The notes beneath the pieces were generated by a model, which saw nothing but the letters and a program-made list of their open reading frames with translations, was not told the origin of the DNA and ran no database searches. Positions 6,227-7,909 of a stretch of 7,909 bases of DNA are shown here, piece by piece; position 1 is the stretch's first letter, and every line of letters starts with the position of its first letter. Source of the stretch: Phormidesmis priestleyi (lineage in GTDB: Bacteria; Cyanobacteriota; Cyanobacteriia; Phormidesmidales; Phormidesmidaceae); contig QBMP01000061.1 of the NCBI GenBank assembly GCA_003242115.1, forward strand, positions 7,878 to 15,786. Reading direction: 5' to 3'. A program made the translations under genes and the position numbers.

Positions 6227-7372
6227 ATGACTAATTTGCTTGAGAACGCTGCACCTATGGATTGGCTAAATCGACTGCCGCGCTGGATGATCTGGGGGCT
6301 AGCTTTGCCCCTACTAGCTCTCAATGGCTGGGTGGCGCTACAGATTTTTGCCTATTTTCGCTCACAGCTGACTGTTTTTTTGTCGGCGACGCTGCTGTCG
6401 TTTGTGCTGAACTATCCGGTGCAGCTACTTTCGCGCTTTAGGCTGCGGCGATCGCTGGCAATTTTATTAGTCTTATTAATCACCATTGCGGTATTGGGCT
6501 TGCTGGGCGTTTTGCTGGTTCCGCCATTGGTTGAGCAGGTCAACGAACTGGCCGGACGCCTGCCAAGCTGGTTGGATTCGAGCACTTCACAGCTCACCGC
6601 CATTCAAAACTGGGCCATCAGCCTCAATTTACCGCTCGATCTGACTCAGCTATCGGATCAGCTTCAGGGCAAGATCACCACACAAATTCAAAGTCTTAGC
6701 GCTGGGGTGCTATCGCTATTGCCCGATGCCATTAGCGGGGTCGTCGATTTGGGTCTGACGGTGGTGCTGACTTTTTACTTACTGCTGCACGGTGAGCGGC
6801 TGTGGAACGGCATTTTTGAATGGCTGCCCACCAGCTGGAATGAGCGCGCTAGACCGCTGATTCGGCAAAATTTCCAAAATTATTTCTTGGGCCAAATTAC
6901 CGTGGCGCTGCTGATGGGCACGGCCATGACGATTGCCTTTGTCGTCATTCGGGTGCCGTTTGGTCTACTGTTTGGCATTGCGGTTGGGGTAGCGGCGATT
7001 TTTCCTTTTGGGCCTTCGCTGAGCATTGCCATCATCAGCTTTTTGACTGCGCTGAAGAGCATTTGGCTAGGGGTACGGGTGGTGGCGGTAGCGGCTGTGA
7101 TTGATCAGATTGTGGAAAACGTGATTGCACCTCAGCTCATTGGCGGCTTTGTGGGTCTAAACCCCGTCTGGATTTTGGTTTCTTTGTTAGTCGGCACCAA
7201 AATCGCTGGGTTCTTAGGGCTGATTGTCGCGGTGCCGGTCGCTAGTTCTATTAAAAGCATTTTTGAAGCTAGCAAAATACCGCCTTCTCCACCCGAATCT
7301 GAGGCCGCTACCGGCTCTACCGATGAGGCCCAAGACGTTGCTTCAGAGACCGCAACCCTGGCTTCTGCTTAA
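6227..7372 (+). CDS. AI-2E family transporter (PF01594-type membrane protein)
   Basis: A 381-residue polytopic inner-membrane protein. Three hydrophobic segments occupy about residues 19-97. A soluble loop of about 65 residues follows, then a hydrophobic block (168-190) and several more from 222 to 340. Family marks are FPFGP (259-263), the Glu297-Asn298 pair in ENVIAPQLIG, and the GLNPVW...GTKIAGFLGLIVAVPVA block (310-338). Members of this family export small molecules or act as Na+/H+ antiporters; the autoinducer-2 name comes from E. coli TqsA and does not prove the substrate here. The tail after 345 is Ala/Glu/Ser/Thr-rich and probably a disordered cytoplasmic extension. No good ribosome site precedes the ATG at 6227; the ATG at 6257 (MDWLNRLP) is a reasonable alternative start. 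It stands alone on the + strand after the restriction-modification cassette. Confidence 0.92.
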   Translation: MTNLLENAAPMDWLNRLPRWMIWGLALPLLALNGWVALQIFAYFRSQLTVFLSATLLSFVLNYPVQLLSRFRLRRSLAILLVLLITIAVLGLLGVLLVPPLVEQVNELAGRLPSWLDSSTSQLTAIQNWAISLNLPLDLTQLSDQLQGKITTQIQSLSAGVLSLLPDAISGVVDLGLTVVLTFYLLLHGERLWNGIFEWLPTSWNERARPLIRQNFQNYFLGQITVALLMGTAMTIAFVVIRVPFGLLFGIAVGVAAIFPFGPSLSIAIISFLTALKSIWLGVRVVAVAAVIDQIVENVIAPQLIGGFVGLNPVWILVSLLVGTKIAGFLGLIVAVPVASSIKSIFEASKIPPSPPESEAATGSTDEAQDVASETATLASA

Positions 7373-7422
7373 AGATTTTGCTAGAGACAGTTTTTGCTAG
7401 TTTTTGTCGGGGGCGATCGCCT

Positions 7423-7909
7423 TCAAGACACCCGCATCGGCACCGAAAGCTGCGTTTTGCCTGCGCTAGAGCGATGCGTCAAATCCATTAGTAGCTGAGT
7501 GTAAACGCCTTCCTGCATCCCCGGCGCGCTTTCACAGCCCGCATCAATGCAGTTCACCCAGTGATTGACGACCCGCACAAACGGAGCAATGCGCCCGTCA
7601 GCAAAGGCTTTAGGAAAGGCAAAGCGGTCGGGCGTGAGGATTTCTGTGAGATTAGTGCCTGCCTCACTCGCAAAAACTTTAAAGCCATTGACATAATCAG
7701 TTTGGCTAGCGTTGCCCATGACTAGCGTTCCTTTGTCGCCATACACTTCTATCCAATGGCCGCGTCCGGCGTAGCTGACGGCGCTGAGCGTGATTTGGCA
7801 GAGGGTGCCATCAGCGAGGGTGAGCGCGATCGCACAGATATCGTCAGAATCGACCGGCTTCAGCTCGCCCGTTTGCGGATCAGGTCGCTGCGCGATCGCT
7901 GTGCTGAGG
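7423..7909 (-). CDS. Gfo/Idh/MocA-family oxidoreductase (C-terminal part; 5' end beyond window)
   Basis: The frame on the - strand is open from the right edge to the TGA at 7423-7425, about 161 residues. The GTG at 7744-7746 is internal, because the upstream codons continue the family sequence: SDDICAIALTLADG, then ITLSAVSYAGRG and HWIEVYGDKGTLVMGN. This is the C-terminal alpha/beta domain of NAD(P)-dependent sugar or inositol-type dehydrogenases. The Rossmann domain and the catalytic Lys motif lie outside the window. The end, with VNCIDAG, the TQLLMDLTHRSS helix and VPM, is also typical. Substrate cannot be judged. It carries two HIP1 sites (7826, 7892) and faces the transporter gene tail to tail across 50 bp. 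That gap holds another HIP1 palindrome (7413-7420) but no clear terminator. Confidence 0.88.
   Translation of the reverse strand, partial: LSTAIAQRPDPQTGELKPVDSDDICAIALTLADGTLCQITLSAVSYAGRGHWIEVYGDKGTLVMGNASQTDYVNGFKVFASEAGTNLTEILTPDRFAFPKAFADGRIAPFVRVVNHWVNCIDAGCESAPGMQEGVYTQLLMDLTHRSSAGKTQLSVPMRVS

Noticed and set aside
7373..7422. Repeated TTTTGCTAG (7376-7384, 7392-7400) and a GC-rich palindrome in the convergent gap, considered as a terminator
   Set aside because: The palindrome is the HIP1 octamer with one extra matched base on each side; it has no loop and no following T-run. The repeat is short and AT-rich.

Overview
The window looks like a chromosomal piece of a mid-GC cyanobacterium. 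The main sign is the octamer GCGATCGC (HIP1), which I count 11 times in 7.9 kb; such density is a cyanobacterial hallmark. Composition (about 53-58% GC in hand-counted stretches of the housekeeping genes) and the genes would fit a Leptolyngbya/Synechococcales-type genome, but I cannot name the species.

Left part (1-4186, + strand): a tight three-gene operon. It encodes a MoxR-family AAA+ ATPase (5' end outside the window), a DUF58 membrane-anchored protein with a degenerate von Willebrand A-like region, and a TgpA-type polytopic membrane protein with a papain-like transglutaminase domain carrying a complete Cys-His-Asp triad. The last two genes overlap by ATGA. The set is widespread in bacteria. 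The working idea is that the ATPase acts as a chaperone or remodeller for the DUF58 partner and the membrane transglutaminase-like enzyme.

Middle part (4155-5835, - strand): a two-gene cassette that looks like a Type II restriction-modification system. The D12-class (Dam-like) adenine-N6 DNA methyltransferase comes first. It overlaps by 29 bp an HNH nuclease with an N-terminal winged-helix-like region and a Cys-rich zinc-ribbon-like tail. The cassette is visibly AT-richer than its surroundings (33-38% GC in two hand-counted lines) and has one HIP1 site, so it was probably acquired horizontally. Its nuclease gene runs 32 bp into the 3' end of the transglutaminase gene on the opposite strand. 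This is the part most worth a second look.

Next is an AT-rich intergenic region (5836-6226) with short palindromes and weak promoter-like sequences. After it comes an AI-2E-family polytopic transporter on the + strand (6227-7372). A 50-bp gap containing one HIP1 site separates it from the C-terminal part of a Gfo/Idh/MocA-family oxidoreductase on the - strand, whose 5' end lies beyond the right edge. I found no tRNA, rRNA, CRISPR array, insertion sequence or integrase.
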